A stretch of 64,000 nucleotides of DNA from Ailanthus altissimus (Eukaryota; Streptophyta; Magnoliopsida; Sapindales; Simaroubaceae): NCBI GenBank assembly GCA_946807835.1, contig OX327703.1:1123501-1187500 (forward strand), read 5' to 3'. Made by a program: the position numbers and the translations under genes. The first letter of the stretch is position 1, and each line of letters begins with the position of its first letter. Below the pieces are notes generated by a model. The model had not been told where the DNA came from, made no database searches, and saw nothing but the letters and a program-made list of their open reading frames with translations. Shown piece by piece: positions 1 through 11,490 of this stretch.

Positions 1-317
1 AGTTTGAAGAATGACGAAGTCTCTAGGTTATTAAGACGCTCAAAACATAAATGTTTAAGGCTTTGTTTTTTTTTTTAATTTATACCTCCAAAACTATGTC
101 GTTGTAGAGCTATTTTTTTAAAAATAAATAAAAATTATTATTTCACTGACATTATAGTATCATTGATTCACTAACACTTCATAGTATTAGCAATTCATTG
201 ATATTTTGTTTCGTTGATACCATGATATCAGTAATTCATCGACATTTCGTTTCACTAACACTATGTAAAAAAGTGTCAATAGCATAATGTCGATGAAACC
301 TATTTTTGTAGTAGTGA
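1..317. mobile_element. Terminal part of a CACTA-like DNA transposon
   Basis: The segment ends at 299-317 with the reverse complement of CACTACTACAAAAATAGGT, the sort of terminus found on plant CACTA (En/Spm) elements. Inside it, short motifs of the type TTCAYTGACAT or TTCACTAACAC recur several times between about 138 and 275, as expected of subterminal transposase-binding repeats. The other end lies outside the window, so neither the pair of termini nor the 3-bp target duplication can be checked. No transposase is visible. Confidence 0.45.
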
Positions 318-921
318 ATGATGGTTTCATAGTTTCAAGTTGTAATCTTGGATTAGTAGGATGTAATATTCTCCCTTTTAATCACTTCTTAATAACCAAT
401 AATCTAAAATTAGTAATCATCATTTAATTTTAATTTCTTAATCATCATTAAGAGTTATGTATATACATATATCACATCATGTTAGTTAAGAGTAAAATGA
501 TAAAAGAATAGAAAAATCAAGTATTTAACTAAATCTTTTCAATGATAGAGATTAACTGAAGTATTTAAAAAAAGGTGAGTAATTTAAGATTTACTAGAGA
601 CTAGATTATTAATTTCTTATGTTTATATCAATAATGGGAGAATAACATTTTCTATAAAAAGAAAGTCTATAATACTATTAGAGTACAATAAGATCACATT
701 GAAGAATGAGGAAGTTCAATAGAGATAGTAGTTGTTTAACTCATTAAATTTTAGTACATGCAAGAAATAGTAGTAAAGCATTACCTTTTTTTTTTATGAA
801 AAAATAAAATTTGAAATGCTCTAATCTAATGAATCCTAGTCCAAAAAGCTGTGTTTTACAGCACATCAAGCAAATTTTTTTCCGTTCCTTTTCTTTTTTC
901 ATTCCTTTTCTTTAAAATAAA
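318..921. other. AT-rich 3' flank of PG1, no gene seen
   Basis: No open reading frame of note. The stretch next to 921 is the 3' flank and probable 3' UTR of the minus-strand polygalacturonase. I see no canonical AATAAA signal on the minus strand in the first 120 bases after its stop codon. Confidence 0.5.
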
Positions 922-2422
922 TTACAAGCAACTGGTCGGCTGAACTAAACCAAAAGCCCATCCATCAGCATGGCTACACGATGCTTCAGCTTGTTGGTTT
1001 TTGTAACTGAGCTTTACATCCTCCAAACTTATCCAAGAGCATGGATTCTTTGAACTGCAATCAAACTTTACAGCAACTTCTGTTGCTGATGTTCCATAAA
1101 TATCTTGGTATCTCACGTCACTGATTTTAACCCCTGAAGCCTGTTACATTGACCAAATAATTAAGTGAGATTTTCAGATCCCATAAGAATTAATATATAT
1201 TATAAAGTACATGAATTTACACCAACTTATTTTCCACATATGAGATTGTGAAAATCATTCTTGACCAAGGCATTTTTTGTCGTCGGGGCAGTAATTCCGA
1301 TCGATTACAATTGGGTTTTGGACATTGTTCATAAGAGCATGCTGAAAAAGAATGTTCCTAGCAAAGCCAGTGCTAGGTCTCCCCCAAGACTTGATCCTTA
1401 CTCCATTTTCAGTACCTGTAAATGTCACATGTTTTACTGTCACATTTTGCACTCCAGGCTCTTGTAGTTCCTTGCCTAAACTTCCAATACTGAACCAAAA
1501 TTACAACATTAAAATGGATCAATTTACCATCAGAAATACAAAGAAAGAGAGAAATGATGTCTTCTTTTATTTTGTCTTTTTATACCTGATTCCGTGGCCG
1601 GGACCGCAAGCATTATTTTCAATCCATAAATTGTTGGTTCCAGGACCAATGGATATACAATCATCGCCAGTCCCGATCCTAGAGTTCACGATTGTGACAC
1701 CGCTGGATGATTGAACGTGAATGCCATCGGTGTTGGGACTGTTGCCGGAGGCCGAAATTCTCGCCCCTTGTACTTTCACATTTTTGCAGCCATCGATTAC
1801 AATATAGAACATCTGGCTATTTAGCGATGTTAATCCATTGATCATAATGTTGTTTGAATTGCAAAAGCCCAATGTCTGCGTACAAACATAAGAAAAAGAA
1901 AAAGAAAAAGAACGTTAATTATAAAAAGTTGCATACTACTTACATTTATTGTTGTAGGACGATATTTTAACTTACAGTGGCACCACTTGGGCAATCCTTG
2001 TTGCCTGACTTCTTACAAGCCCACAAGCCTGCACCTTGGCCATCAAGAATGCCACCATATATGGAAACTCCAGTAACATGCTCAAAGGAAAACCAGTTTG
2101 CATCATTTCCAATAACATGATAATCTGCTGGAGCCACCAGAGTCCCATCAATACGTATCGTAATATCATTGTTCTTGCATTTGCCTTGAAACACAACATT
2201 CCGTAGTAAGTACCTCCCCAGTGGCACGTAGATGGTTGCGGCCGCCGTCGAGCCGCAGGCTTTGGTCCATGCAGCAAGAAAGGCCTGCGTTGAGTCAGTT
2301 ACGCCATCGGGCTTTGCCCCCAGTCCAAGCACATTGTAACTAACAGGAATTGCTAAAGATAAGCTAAAGAGGTAGATTGAGAGAATTACTAAAAGAACAA
2401 GTGAACTCATTGTTTTTGCCAT
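922..2422 (-). CDS. Polygalacturonase PG1 (GH28), four exons, intact
   Basis: Secreted pectin-degrading enzyme of glycoside hydrolase family 28, which hydrolyses alpha-1,4-galacturonan of homogalacturonan in the cell wall. Modelled exons are 2422-1976, 1875-1586, 1489-1266 and 1133-922 (447, 290, 224 and 212 nt), giving 390 residues, normal for plant PGs. Residues 1-24 form a signal peptide (basic start, leucine-rich core, SLA before the likely cut). All four family motifs are present: NTDG (197-200), GDDC (219-222), GHG (242-244) and RIK (277-279), so the catalytic Asp199, Asp220, Asp221, His243 and the substrate-binding Arg277 and Lys279 are kept. The Cys-rich C-terminus ends in SCL. The ATG at 2420-2422 is in good plant context (AACAAATGGC). 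Introns 1 and 2 have clear GT-AG borders; intron 3 is ambiguous (see findings). By motif set and gene structure it could act in pollen, fruit softening or abscission; sequence alone does not say which. Confidence 0.93.
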
Positions 2423-2620
2423 TTGTTATCTCAATTCTGTTGCTGAAACTGAGAGGAACAAATAAAGAAGTTGAGGAGTTGAAAATGTAGTGGTGAAGTT
2501 GAAAAGATTCACAAGGGGTATTTATAGGATTTGAATGTGAAATGAAGTGAAGACATTGATGATGGATATAGCTTCCAAATAAAGCAAAGCCGCGCCGAAT
2601 TCTGAGTGCCATTTTTTGTT
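2423..2620 (-). promoter_or_regulatory. Core promoter and 5' leader of PG1
   Basis: Read on the minus strand, a TATA box in the context CCTATAAATACCCC lies at 2521-2526, about 100 bases before the ATG. About 60 bases further upstream is a GC-rich motif GCAAAGCCGCGCCGAATT (about 2584-2601). Both are repeated upstream of every other PG copy or remnant in the window (7904-8279, 17600-17790, 40290-40365, 51057-51136), so this is a promoter shared by the whole cluster. No transcription start can be proven from sequence. Confidence 0.7.
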
Positions 2621-4829
2621 TTAACTATTTTTAATTATATCACCAAATTGCTCTTACTTGGATAATAGTTTGATGACAGAAGCGCTACAAATACATACAG
2701 AGGACAAGTGCGTACGTACATGGTATCTTAAGATGTCAGATTCCAAAAGTAGTTAATAAATTAACGGCTAAATTGTCCGTTATCTCTTATAGGATTTCGT
2801 AGTAGTCACTTATAATATTCAATTACCCCTTTGTTTTTCTCTTACTTAAAAGAACTATCAATACCAATGTGAGGAATATAAGATAAATGCATATTTCCTT
2901 TTATTTGATATATTTACGTAAATAAGAAAATAAAATATACATAAAAAAAATATGAGTTAATTGTAATATATATAGCAATAATGTAAATATGACAAAGGAG
3001 AATTATATTATCAATATTTATATTCTTAATATCTCTTTCAAACTTAAGATGAAAAAAATGATTTGCGTTAGCAAATCAAACTAAAAAACAAACCAAAAAG
3101 AAAATAATACAATAACTTAATAATGAATTTATAATTGCACGCATGAGAAACAAGAATTGTTAAAAAGAGGTAACTATTGTCAAATAGTAATAATATTACC
3201 GAAGAGTGACAAGTACAATTAAAAAAAATATTATTGGGAGTTTAAACGTATTGATAAAAAAATAAAAATTAATTATTACGAATGTAAGTGCATTAAGAAA
3301 AATAACTACCGTGAGTGCAAACAATTGATAGAAAAATTAGAAATAATTGTTACAAGTATAAGTGCGTTAATGCAAAAGTTGTAGTCAATATAAGTGAAAG
3401 TATGTCGCAATAGTATAGTGCACTAGAGAATGAAAACCAAAGACCAAAATTTTAACTCATAACATAAATCTAAATTCTAATACTATGTAAGAAATATAAG
3501 AGAAATGTATATTTTACTTTATTTGATATAGTATGTAGTGAGCTTTTATATAAGTTTTAAATTAACGTAAAATAAGGAAACAAATTACACATGAATTAAT
3601 TGTAATATATATAGCAATAATGTAACAATAGCAATGGAGAATTATATTATTACTAAGTTGATTTATATCCTTAATAATTAAAAAAGAGCGATATTAATAT
3701 CTATTGCAATGGATACCATCACTATTTTTAAATCAATTAAATTTTTTATATTAATTAAAATTGTAATTGATACAAGATATTAAAATAAAATGTCTTTATT
3801 AATTTAAATACACGGTGTCAATCACAACAAACGGTAGCACATTTCTATAAAAATAAAAAATAAAAGGATAGGAGACAAGTAGTAACGGAAAATTAACTAA
3901 AGAGAAGTGTTTATCCATTAACGTACGTCATCCAGGAGAGTATGAGATTGACAAGCAAAAATTATAATATATTTCTTTGTTTCCGGAGCCATGTTAAGTT
4001 AGGTCTACCGCTTTAAGCGCAAGTCCAGCGCCGCCTCAATTCCTGTCATTGATCTTTCTTATTTCTGAACAATATTTTCTCTTTAAGTCGAGATTGAAAA
4101 CAATGAATAGCAATATTTTGAAGATGGGTTTGGCAGATGGGAAAACCGAGCATTATGAATGTTCTTGTTGCATTTAAGCCATAAAGATTCTAGTTGAGAT
4201 TGAGAATATTGAATGGATTTAATCCATCATTTTTTTTTTTGTAGATATGTTTGACAAAATCTTTGTATATTTTGTGGGTTGTTGGTAGTTTCAAATAGTA
4301 AAATAGTTCAAAATAAAAGGTGTATAGACAAGAAAAACTCCAACCGCATTATTTCTTTAATTTTTTTTATGTACTTTCCATTTCTGGATCAAGCTTGCTT
4401 TAATGAATTCAAGGCTTGAATGTAAATCAATCATAGAAAGCCATGTGAGCCGAATGTAAAAGCACAAATCCCTATGCATTACAATGAATCTTCATTTATT
4501 TCTTTATACATCTTAATTTTTAAAGAATATATATCCAAAATATATGTAATGGTAAAAGAGGCATTGAAGAACGTTATTCTCTTTTGCCATTTTGATAAAT
4601 TAATTATTAGCTGATAACTTTTATTCTGGATCGTGTTACCATTTCATTGTTTTATTTTAATTTCAATGATTGCTCTCTCGACTTCGGTTAAGTATTACAT
4701 ATATCCTGGAATGCTGCTATGCTCACATGATTCAACGACGACAAATAATTTGAACCCAAAATTCAAGGCAACAATTGGCTTGAATTTGACACTGGGACAG
4801 ACATTTTTCCACGGACCCTCGGACACAAT
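2438..4829 (-). repeat. Left arm of inverted duplication (PG promoter B, left copy)
   Basis: The reverse complement of this segment matches 48985-51220 nearly continuously, including the 5' leader, TATA box, far-upstream sequence and a 70-codon open frame at the distal end. In the stretch at about 3900-4060 I see only scattered single-base differences from the right arm. Homology stops at about 4829, where the right arm continues and the left arm changes to unrelated AT-rich sequence. Confidence 0.85.
2830..3690. mobile_element. TRIM-like insertion with direct repeats in promoter B
   Basis: Two direct repeats of about 170-190 bases (about 2872-3050 and 3487-3680, both holding TTAATTGTAATATATATAGC) flank about 430 bases with further short internal repeats. 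The same arrangement is in the right arm (about 49980-50790). Both promoter-A copies (near 8200 and 40060) lack it and run straight across the site. This looks like a small LTR-type non-autonomous element (TRIM), but target duplications and a primer-binding site were not identified, so the class is inferred. Confidence 0.5.
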
Positions 4830-4839
4830 GAAATGCTGA
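4633..4839 (+). pseudogene. Unrecognised short open frame, truncated copy
   Basis: An open frame beginning MLPFHCFILISMIALSTS (hydrophobic, signal-like) and reaching NLTLGQTFFHG. Its partner on the opposite strand at 48952-49176 encodes almost the same peptide. Over the shared part I count two amino-acid changes (Val to Ile, Pro to Arg) and about three silent ones. In this copy the inverted duplication ends at about 4829, so the last residues are read-through into unrelated DNA. I do not recognise the family. It may be an exon fragment of a secreted protein or a chance frame in duplicated DNA. Confidence 0.3.
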
Positions 4840-5205
4840 AGTAGGATTTTTCGACTTCGAAATTTTATATAAATTAATATTACTGCTTTACATGATATCT
4901 TGAATAAAATGTATTTTAATATTAATATGTTTCAATTTTTTATAAAAAATATTATATTTATTTAAATGTTTGACATTTTAATTATTACAATACACTGAAG
5001 TATTAACTTTATTTATAATCAAAAGTTCAGCATATATACCATTTAACTATATAATCTTTTTAATAATTTTTTTTAAAACTATGTATTCAGCCTCCATAAT
5101 TAACAATGTTACAATACATTATAATATTAATTTTCAGTATACACTACATTTAAATATTGTAAAAATATACTCAGATAAAATTTCTTATTGCTCAAGTCAT
5201 CTGTA
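4840..5205. other. AT-rich junction sequence
   Basis: Very AT-rich with no recognisable coding or repeat structure. It sits where the left arm has lost everything that in the right arm lies between about 43045 and 48985: the rest of the Copia element, the PG exon 1 remnant and the 3' part of the short open frame. Confidence 0.4.
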
Positions 5206-7238
5206 TATTTGAGACCACAAAACTCTTTTATCATTTCATTACTTGTGCCAACCCTTTTGAACACAAACTATAATGTAATATCCTCTTTAGATACGTCAGT
5301 ATCTAGTTCACAACTATCCAATGCTTATTTCCACGATTAGTTATGTATATACTCTCCACTTGTGCTATACTTGGTCTTGTATAAACAATAACATATATGA
5401 TAGAACCCATAATACTAGTATATGGTACCTTAAACATTTGCTATTTTTCATCCTCAGTTTGTGGTGATTAAGATGTCAGACAGTTCAAAATGCATTGCTA
5501 ATAGAGTCAATACAGCTTTGGCATCCTCATTCTGAAAATGTCAAGAACCTTTAGTAAATATTGTTGTTGAGATAAGAATATACATCATATCTATCCCTTA
5601 CTATATCCATACCTAAAATTCTTTTAGTAGACCATAAATCCTTCATTTCAAACTCCTACCCAACTGAGTTTTCAGCTTATGTATTTTTTCTATATCCTCA
5701 CCACAATTAACATATCATCAGCATATAGAATGAGATACGCTTACTGTTTTTCAATGCTTTGAATTACACACATTTATCATACTTGCTCCTTATGAAGGTA
5801 GCATAATGTTCATACAAGTACACAATGAGCTTTTCCAATTACACAATGTTCATAAAACTTCATTGCCTGACTTATTTCCTTGTTAAATACACCATAATCA
5901 TGAATTCTTTAAGACCTTTCTCACCGATTTGCCCTAACCTCAAATGCCATAACTTGGTCTGTATATTCTCAACATCAACAAAAATAGATGCAGAATCAAT
6001 AACAGTCTCACAATTCAGCACATATAACCCGTGTTTACGATCACCTTTCATTACAACCATAAAACCCTTAATTACTTTCAACGTACCATTCTCACCTTTA
6101 AATGTGCAACCAAATTGATCAAGCATACTAGAGAAATTAAATTTCTCTTAAGTTCAGATGCATACTTCACATCTAGCAACTCTCTTACACTTCTATAATG
6201 TAATTTCAACCTAATATTACCCATCCTAATAACTTGACAGGCCAAATTTTACAACCATTAATATACTGATAGCTAGGGAACAAGGTTTTATTAGGACACA
6301 TATAGAAAGTGATATAGAGTTTATAATCCACTCATCGATGTTCTGACAATTTGAAGTAACTAATGTTTCTGGAACTAGTGTTTCTGCAACTAATGTTTCT
6401 ACAACTTTATAGTCTTGTTTATAGATTATAGTTGCATCTGCTTCAAGTTTCTTCTCTCGATACTTGCCTCTCTTTTCTAGATCATCCCTCTTGAAATGAC
6501 ATTCTTTCTTGCAAAAGTAACACTTCTTGGATCTGCCTTTGATTTCAATTTTGAAGAATATTTTGCTTTAGTTTCTTTACTCTCAACTCTTCCCCTCATA
6601 ATAAGTACAACTGCAGAATTTGTTGTTATATTTTCTTGGCCAATTCTTTTGAGTTTAAAGTAGAATTAACATCCTTCATTGTCAATAACTCTCTTTCATA
6701 CAAGAGAGTATTAACAAAATGTTCATAGCGTGGTGGAAATGAACTTAGCAACAAAATTACCTTGTCTTCATCACTAATTTTGATATCGATAGTCTCCAAA
6801 TCAATGATAGTTTTATTGAAGGTGTCAATGCATTTATTGAGTGAATAACCCTCAACCAAAGACAACTGTAACAATTTTTTCTTGAGATACAATTAGTTTG
6901 CAAGAGACTTAATCATATGCAACTCATCAAGTCTTTTTCCAAAAACTTAATGTAGTTTTCTCTCCACCCACTTCTCTCACAACTTCATCACCTAAACACA
7001 AAATAATTTCACTACAAGCCTTTCTATTAATGGTTTTAGGATCTAGACTAGATTTAGATGTTGAAGACTTATCACTAGTATCAGAGGATTCCACAAGAGC
7101 TGATTCTTGTTTTTGACTCTCTGACAAAGCTAACATCTTAACTTTTCACAAATTGAAATCATTATGCCTTATAAATTTATCTACTTATTGTTTATGTGGT
7201 GCCAATTTTAACAAAATAAACAAGCTTTGAAACTATTT
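5206..7238 (-). mobile_element. Copia element A, left copy: truncated internal region
   Basis: Read on the minus strand it runs from the primer-binding site next to the LTR through gag (LTLSESQ, DPKTINRKA, then YLKKKLLQLSLVEGYSLN and ILLLSSFPPRYEHFV), a zinc-knuckle region, the gag-pre-integrase motif (HCVxGKAHC) and reverse-transcriptase pieces, ending at about 5206. It aligns with 41040-43045. Both copies jump from the gag-pre-integrase motif straight into reverse transcriptase, so the integrase core was missing before they were duplicated. Frames are broken at many points and the 3' half and 3' LTR are absent. Confidence 0.8.
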
Positions 7239-7903
7239 TGTGGAGTTTAACATATTGCGAAATATGGATCGAATACAAAATAACGAAGTAGATACACAAC
7301 CAAGAACAACAAGCTAACAAGAGCTAAGCAATTCAGTGGAGAAAATGTAGAACTTAACCATGCCAAGATACAAAATTACGTGGTTCAGCAATGTGCGACG
7401 TGGATCAAGGATCCAAGCCTCTTATATTGATGTTTGATTATAAGATAAATGATCTTAAAAGATCAAGAAATGATACAATAACAATTTAAAGCACAAGGGT
7501 TTGTTGTACAGTGTATCTCAAATGTATTTTCAAGTCTCTCAAACCTAGGCACATAATGGGTATGTATATAAAAGGCCGAATACCCCAGCGTTATATTTCC
7601 AACATTAGGGCATTGGATAGCAATCAACTAGTGTCACGGGGCCAAAGGCCAGGTGCTGCGGTGCCAATATTCTGCCAAGTCCATCGTCACAGCTCTAGCA
7701 TAAATGTTGTAGGGTGCAAGGGCTCCTATGCTTGGAAATAGGCTTCATGTTTCTTTTGTTGCCCCTACCTTTTGAACATTATTCCATTCATTTTTTTACC
7801 CTTCCAAGCTTATTTTCGACTCTATCTTGATTTCGATTTGATCTTGAATTGGTCTTGATACTTAACCATAACATATACAAAATTTTGGATCACCAATTCT
7901 ACA
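7239..7903 (-). repeat. LTR of Copia element A (left copy)
   Basis: On the minus strand the LTR starts TGTAGAATTGGTGATCC and ends near AAACTCCACA. It matches the LTRs at 40365-41039 and 47771-48422. The primer-binding site next to it reads TAGTTTCAAAGC, a decayed form of the initiator-Met tRNA site TGGTATCAGAGC. The flanking base string CTATA comes from the TATA box of a PG promoter, the same site as in the right copy. Confidence 0.8.
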
Positions 7904-8279
7904 TATAGGATTTGAATATGAAGTGAAGTGAAGACATAGATGATAGATATAGCTTCCAAATAAAGCAAAGTCGCACCACATTTTGAGAGCGCTTTTTGTT
8001 TTAATTATTTTTAACTTTATTCACCAAAATGCTTTAACTTGAATAATAGATTGATGACGGAATATACATATACATATAAAGAACATATGCACGTACATGG
8101 TTTTTTAAGATGTGAGATTCCAAAATGTAGTTAATAAATTAATGGCAAAATTGTCAGTTATCTCTTACAGGTTTTCATAGCAATCACTTAAAAGTGAGTG
8201 ATCAGTATTAAAAAAAGAGAGATGTTAATGTTAGTTATGAATCGTTATTTTTAAATCAATCAATTTTTCTTATATTAAT
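7904..8279 (-). promoter_or_regulatory. PG promoter A remnant, left copy, cut at its TATA box
   Basis: On the minus strand this matches the upstream region of PG1 and the segment 39990-40364: the motif GCAAAGTCGCACC, the AGCTTCCAAATAAAG string and the CTATA of the TATA box, after which the Copia LTR begins. There is no PG coding sequence downstream of it any more. On the distal side it is interrupted at 8280 by the large LTR element. It is probably non-functional. Confidence 0.75.
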
Positions 8280-9294
8280 TGTTAGAAAATTGGTGATTCA
8301 ACAATCTTGGTTGGACAAGAATTTGGATGAATACGAAAGTGGAGAGTCACAAGAAGTCTATACTATTTGGAATATGTATGAAGAAGTCTAGGACGTATGG
8401 GACACAAAAGGTGAAGCTAAATGGGACTTGAAAACACGAAGGAAGTGAAGAAAATGCGGGAGGAGCTGCTAGGCATAAGCGCTGCGGTGCCCTAGGCTGA
8501 GCTTTACGGCGCCCATTACAGAAGCCCAGCGCCGCGAAGATGGGCGCAATAATTCCTAGTGCCGTGGCGTCAAGCGACGACTCTGGTGGCTCCCAGACGC
8601 GTTAGGATGTTCATTTTGGTTCGGGATTTTGAGTTTTGAGAAGTTTTGGACTTCCAAAACAAATGGACTCTTACTCCAATAAGGAATATGATTAGTAGGC
8701 ACGAAATACACCATATATAAATACTTAAGCATCTAAGGCTTCAAGATATAACTATAAGAGAGAACAGAGGAGTTAGGTAGGCACTAAGTGCGTGGTGCAC
8801 TAGGGTGTAACCTTTGAGGAGTGTTTTCTTTTGATTCTTAAGTGAATAAAAGAAATACCATAGATCCTTTTGGCTTAGATGCTCGAGTTATTCTTTGTTG
8901 CTTGTAAAAATCTCTTATGAAAAGATACTAAGAGGTCTTAGGGAGTCTTAGTGATCAAGGATAGATACTTTGAGGTCTCTATGGGAGATATTAAGGGGTC
9001 TTGTGGGATCATTGATGATGTAAGAAGATACTTAGTGATCTATATCAATAATAAGAAGCTAGATCATAGATCCTCTGTAGACGTAGGCAATTTTGGGCAA
9101 AACCACGTATATCTTGTGTCTTGTTGATTGGTTTGTTTTCTTTATCTTTATTGGTGTGTTAATCTTATGTGTTTTTACTTACGGTGTGAGTTATGATTTT
9201 CTGTTGCGCATAGAGTAAAAGGTGTATCAAGGTTGTGGCTTAGTTGATGCCATAGAGGTGTCAAATTGAAGTTCATGGCTTGATATCCACAACA
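8280..9294 (+). repeat. 5' LTR of LARD-1
   Basis: It pairs with 12545-13559. A CpG-rich tract of degenerate GCGCTGCGGTGCC and CAGCGCCGCG strings lies at about 8455-8610. Relative to this copy the 3' LTR shows many G-to-A and C-to-T changes. Confidence 0.85.
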
Positions 9295-9336
9295 AACTGG
9301 TTTCAGAGCTTGGGTTGAAGTCAAAATTGTAGAGCA
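9295..9336 (+). promoter_or_regulatory. Primer-binding site of LARD-1
   Basis: AACTGGTTTCAGAGC directly follows the 5' LTR and resembles the complement of the 3' end of plant initiator-Met tRNA (TGGTATCAGAGC), the usual primer of Copia reverse transcription. Confidence 0.65.
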
Positions 9337-9341
9337 TAGGC

Positions 9342-11485
9342 TGTTAGGGTATGTGCTTACGCACCATCCCTATTTGTATGAATATCTATTTTGTAATATT
9401 TATACAATGCATATTATATTAAATCGCTAATAACCTTTATTAAAATGGTAATTAAGCTTGTAACATTATAGACATGATATGATCTGAATAAGTTCATATC
9501 TGGTTTAAAGAAGTTTAGACCAGCGCTAAGAGTTAGCAAAGCTGATAGTTATAAATGCTAAGAGTTAGCAAGTTATAATAGCCAACGAGATCTAAAGAGT
9601 TAGAACTTAATCAATAATGTGACAAAGACCTGAGAATCTACTAGTAATGACATAGTTGCAATAGAGACTAAGAAATGTCATTATGTAAGTATCTTCTCAA
9701 ATAAAGAGTTCCCGATCTACGTTCACCAATGAGAGTCTATTGGTGATACACACAGATTAGTGTATGTCTATATCTTTATTGTACAGATGGTTATTCTTAA
9801 TTAAACCATGAGCTTGGATGAAGCTTATATAGATATACAGATATTCAGTTATGAGTAAATACTGAACAGACTTACGAGGACCCCAATAGATATCCTATGA
9901 AACCGTTAAAGGAAGGTTCTCTCGAGTTGAGTAGTATTTATGGTCGTTCGACCTGAGCGCCACAGTGGGTTTATGGGAGATCCACCATACTTTGGTTCCA
10001 CGTATGTCCGCTAGTGTCGCAGGGTATGGTCTGATGCTCATGGAGTTCGGTGTGCGTAGATATAGGATCCGCTAGCTCACATAGATGAGTTGTATATCCA
10101 AACTTCGAGATTATATCTTGTAAAGTCTTATGGCCGTAAGCAATCAACCTGGGAAAGGAGTTTCCTACAGGTTCGAACATTATAGCAAAAGTGTTTGCGT
10201 ATATTGTTCATTAAGATACGAATCTGGAGATAATATAGTAATGGATGAAATTATCGGGATTTGACGGTAAGGATCTATATCCCGTTCATCCTGGATATAA
10301 TGACGGAAAGATTATACGAATATAGAGTAACCTCAACATGTATAGTCTAACGCACTAATTTGTAATATCTGTAACGTGTGCGTAGGGCATCGATCATGGA
10401 CTTATGGAATAGTTCCATTTGATGAATCGAGCGTGGACCTAGGGAGTCCCAATATGAAATGTACTCTTTGAGCACTTGGACAGGGTACCGTATTAAATAG
10501 TTCAATACAGTAAAATCCAGCAATTTACTAAGGTTACGTCAACTAAAGTATATGGTCAGATGGTGGGATCCACTTTAGGTTAACTTGATAACCGAGTAAG
10601 GACATAATTATAATTTCACTTGATAATTATTTAATTGTTAAATAATTCAAATAAATATTTATTTATTTAATTGTTGAATAAATAATTTAAGTTTAACTAA
10701 GGTTAAGAGTTAACCATTTAGTTAAGTTAGATTAATATGCTTAATGGTTAAGTAAAAGTTAACCTAACTATGGTTAAGTTAGTTAATTATGGTTAAAATA
10801 TTTAAATATTTTTTTAATTAACTAGAGTTAAGTGTTAACTATAGTTAGAATATTTAAATGTTAGTTTAACCTAATTAGAGTTAAGAGTTAACTATGATTA
10901 GGTTAGATTAAATTCAAATTGAAATTAAGTGAAATTAAGTGTTATGAAATGAAATTAAATTCATTTATATAAATAAGACAAATGTAAATTAAATTCATTA
11001 AGTTTGTTAATTTGATTTTGCAAAACTTAGGTCAGTCATTACAAAGAGAGAAAAGAGATATTATTTTCTAATTAATGGATTCAAGAGTTGAATTCATTAT
11101 TTTCTTTTAAGGCATAAAACTAATTTAGCAAAATAGGTTTTGATTAATTGATTAAGTGTTAATCAAAAGAAAAAATCAAGAACACAAGTTTAAGTAGTTA
11201 AACATCTGCTGGATCAAAAGCTGTCATTCTAGATAATCAAACCTACCATTGTTGATTACTAGAATTGATCAAAGACAACATTTCGGTGGACTTCAACAAT
11301 CTCCATCCAAAGGTTTCAAGGGTTATTTCTCAATTTCGTTTCTGTTAATTCCATTAATATGTTATGATTGTGTTTGCTGTAAAGTTTTAAGCTTCCGCTG
11401 CTTCATTATATGTATGAGATATGTATATATTGTTGTTAAACACAAGACCCACATGTAAATACCCTAGAATGGACAACTCCCAATA
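9342..11485. mobile_element. Nested element in LARD-1, possible solo LTR
   Basis: The insertion starts TGTTAGGGTATGTGC and ends ACAACTCCCAATA, and is flanked by the direct repeat TAGGC (9337-9341 and 11486-11490). Removing it restores the sequence GCATAGGCAACAG, which corresponds to the interior of the second LARD copy near 26465. At 2.1 kb with a 5-bp target duplication and no coding domain, it looks like a long solo LTR or another non-autonomous LTR element. The end does not have the usual terminal CA, so the class is uncertain. It also contains degenerate repeats around GGTTAAGAGTTAAC (10690-10915). Confidence 0.6.
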
Positions 11486-11490
11486 TAGGC

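Noticed and set aside
1352..1714. 120-codon plus-strand frame over PG1
   Set aside because: It lies antisense to exons 2 and 3 of PG1; the coding signal is clearly on the minus strand (NTDG, GDDC, GHG and RIK motifs).
8455..8610. GC-rich repeated strings read as a possible CRISPR-like or satellite array
   Set aside because: Units are degenerate, of irregular length, without unique spacers, and lie inside an LTR in a plant genome.
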